Positions 5,476-5,963 of a DNA stretch of 5,963 nucleotides are shown here, piece after piece; the first letter of the stretch is position 1; every line of letters begins with the position of its first letter. The translations under genes were made by a program, and so were the position numbers. Source of the stretch: Deltaproteobacteria bacterium (GTDB taxonomy: Bacteria > Desulfobacterota > Desulfobacteria > Desulfobacterales > JAFDDL01); the NCBI GenBank assembly GCA_019310865.1, contig JAFDDL010000451.1:1-5963 (forward strand), written 5' to 3'. Under the pieces are notes generated by a model, which did no database searches, was not told the DNA's origin, and saw nothing but the letters and a program-made list of their open reading frames with translations.

Positions 5476-5635
5476 GTATCACACGCATTCGAGTCACAGT
5501 TGATTCTTTGATATCTGCTATATCTCACCAACCCCAACAACGCAAAAACAGCGGGTGAAAAGGTTCGTATACGCGGCATTTTTCAGACGATTACGCAACA
5601 GCCATACCCAAGTATACCCCCGCCCGATTTATCCC
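5476..5635. repeat. Repeat element, right copy
   Basis: Counterpart of 1098-1235. GTATCACACGC is at 5476-5486, TTTTCAGACGAT at 5580-5591 and CCATACCCAAG at 5602-5612, in the same order and orientation. One base is missing between the last two motifs relative to the left copy. It occupies much of the 522-base gap between the metallopeptidase and the second nitroreductase. Confidence 0.6.
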
Positions 5636-5670
5636 CCGTGAACGCCAGTGGAAGGCCCCTGAACGTACCC

Positions 5671-5700
5671 TGTACGTATACTGGAAGCCGGTGTACGTAT
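5671..5700. repeat. Direct repeat TGTACGTAT, two copies 21 bp apart
   Basis: TGTACGTAT occurs at 5671-5679 and 5692-5700, each containing the palindrome TACGTA, two helical turns apart. A related GTAC lies just upstream (5664-5667). It could be a pair of binding sites or part of a transposase-associated repeat; only the sequence pattern supports it. Confidence 0.4.
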
Positions 5701-5795
5701 CGTGATGAAACCCCCATGCGACGTAAAAAACTCTTGCATATATTGGTTGCGTGCTCCGTATCCCGTTGCTATGATATCACCCAGGAGGACGAATC

Positions 5796-5819
5796 ATGCC
5801 ACGTGGACCTATTAATTAA
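5796..5819 (+). pseudogene. Truncated start of an IS200/RAYT-like (Y1) transposase gene
   Basis: A consensus ribosome binding site AGGAGG (5783-5788) precedes an ATG that encodes only MPRGPIN before TAA. MPRGP is a very common beginning of Y1-type REP-associated/IS200-like transposases in Desulfobacterota. A strong initiation site on a seven-codon frame suggests a gene cut off by a junction. The stop codon is the first three bases of the 70-bp nitroreductase leader. The identification rests on five residues and is tentative; a leader peptide is an alternative. Confidence 0.4.
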
Positions 5820-5886
5820 TCTTTTCGTAGCATTGAGAGTTTTACATTAGTGTCATAAATCATAATCAATGAACGGAGGTAGCCCC
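5817..5886 (+). repeat. Nitroreductase leader, right copy
   Basis: Ungapped counterpart of 2219-2288. It keeps TAATCT at the boundary and TCATAA-NN-CATAAT in the middle, and ends in a better ribosome binding site, GGAGGT (5875-5880), six bases before the ATG. Upstream of TAA the two copies are unrelated for the next several hundred bases. Confidence 0.8.
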
Positions 5887-5963
5887 ATGTCAACATTTGC
5901 TGATGTGTTAACTGGAAGAAGAAGTATCCGGAAATACGAAGAAAAAGCAATACCGGATGATGT
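5887..5963 (+). CDS. Nitroreductase-family protein (copy 2), 3' end outside window
   Basis: The first 25 codons and part of the next are present, reading MSTFADVLTGRRSIRKYEEK and then AIPDD. This is closely similar to the start of the nitroreductase at 2289: 19 of the first 25 residues are identical by eye, and the nucleotide run of 21 bases encoding the TGRRSIR region is nearly unchanged. The FMN-contacting RRSIR motif is intact, and tyrosine follows RRSIRK where copy 1 has aspartate, which is closer to the usual family pattern. The gene shares the 70-bp leader with copy 1, so both were duplicated as a leader-plus-gene unit. The rest of the protein, including the catalytic dimer interface, lies outside the window, so intactness cannot be judged. 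Confidence 0.88.
   Translation, partial: MSTFADVLTGRRSIRKYEEKAIPDD

Noticed and set aside
5638..5850. 70-codon plus-strand ORF before the second nitroreductase
   Set aside because: No ribosome binding site, unusual composition, and it runs through the transposase-like start and the duplicated leader in a frame absent from the left copy.

Overview
The window is an accessory-looking stretch of a bacterial chromosome. Mixed base composition, truncated genes, a duplicated nitroreductase block and a transposase-like start all point to a rearranged region. Several traits recall the Desulfobacterota (Deltaproteobacteria): the CBS-pair protein type, a perfect sigma-54 promoter, a secreted reprolysin-like protease with a PPC tail, and a start resembling IS200/RAYT transposases. 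This is a judgement from family recognition, not a taxonomic proof.

Layout. The left edge (1-318, +) is the end of a small lipocalin-like protein. It converges on a two-CBS-domain protein (431-985, -). Bases 986-1351 hold that gene's promoter and a repeat that recurs near the right edge. Three short plus-strand ORFs follow: a small acidic ORF (1352-1537), a CxxC/CxxC ORF (1689-1916), and an STN-domain fragment of a TonB-dependent receptor (1892-2221). The STN ORF stops exactly where a 70-bp nitroreductase leader begins. The nitroreductase is 2289-2831.

Bases 2832-3411 contain no convincing gene but are rich in signals. They hold a 48-bp imperfect inverted repeat, an orphan intrinsic terminator, and a sigma-54 promoter matching consensus. 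The promoter precedes the main gene (3412-5364), a 650-aa secreted zinc metallopeptidase. Its order is signal peptide, propeptide with three in-frame 24-bp repeats, HExxHxxGxxH catalytic domain, a beta-type domain and a PPC domain. A G-U-containing hairpin follows its stop codon.

The right edge (5476-5963) repeats the architecture seen upstream of the first nitroreductase: the same repeat element, a short ORF with a strong ribosome binding site, the same 70-bp leader, then a second nitroreductase cut by the window end. The two copies differ in what precedes the leader (STN fragment versus MPRGPI transposase-like start). In both, the upstream ORF ends on the TAA that opens the leader.

How genes work together. 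No metabolic operon is evident. The metallopeptidase appears to be an independently regulated secreted enzyme lying between two related nitroreductase loci. The most notable signals are the sigma-54 control region with its upstream inverted repeat and terminator, and the repeated leader-nitroreductase unit.
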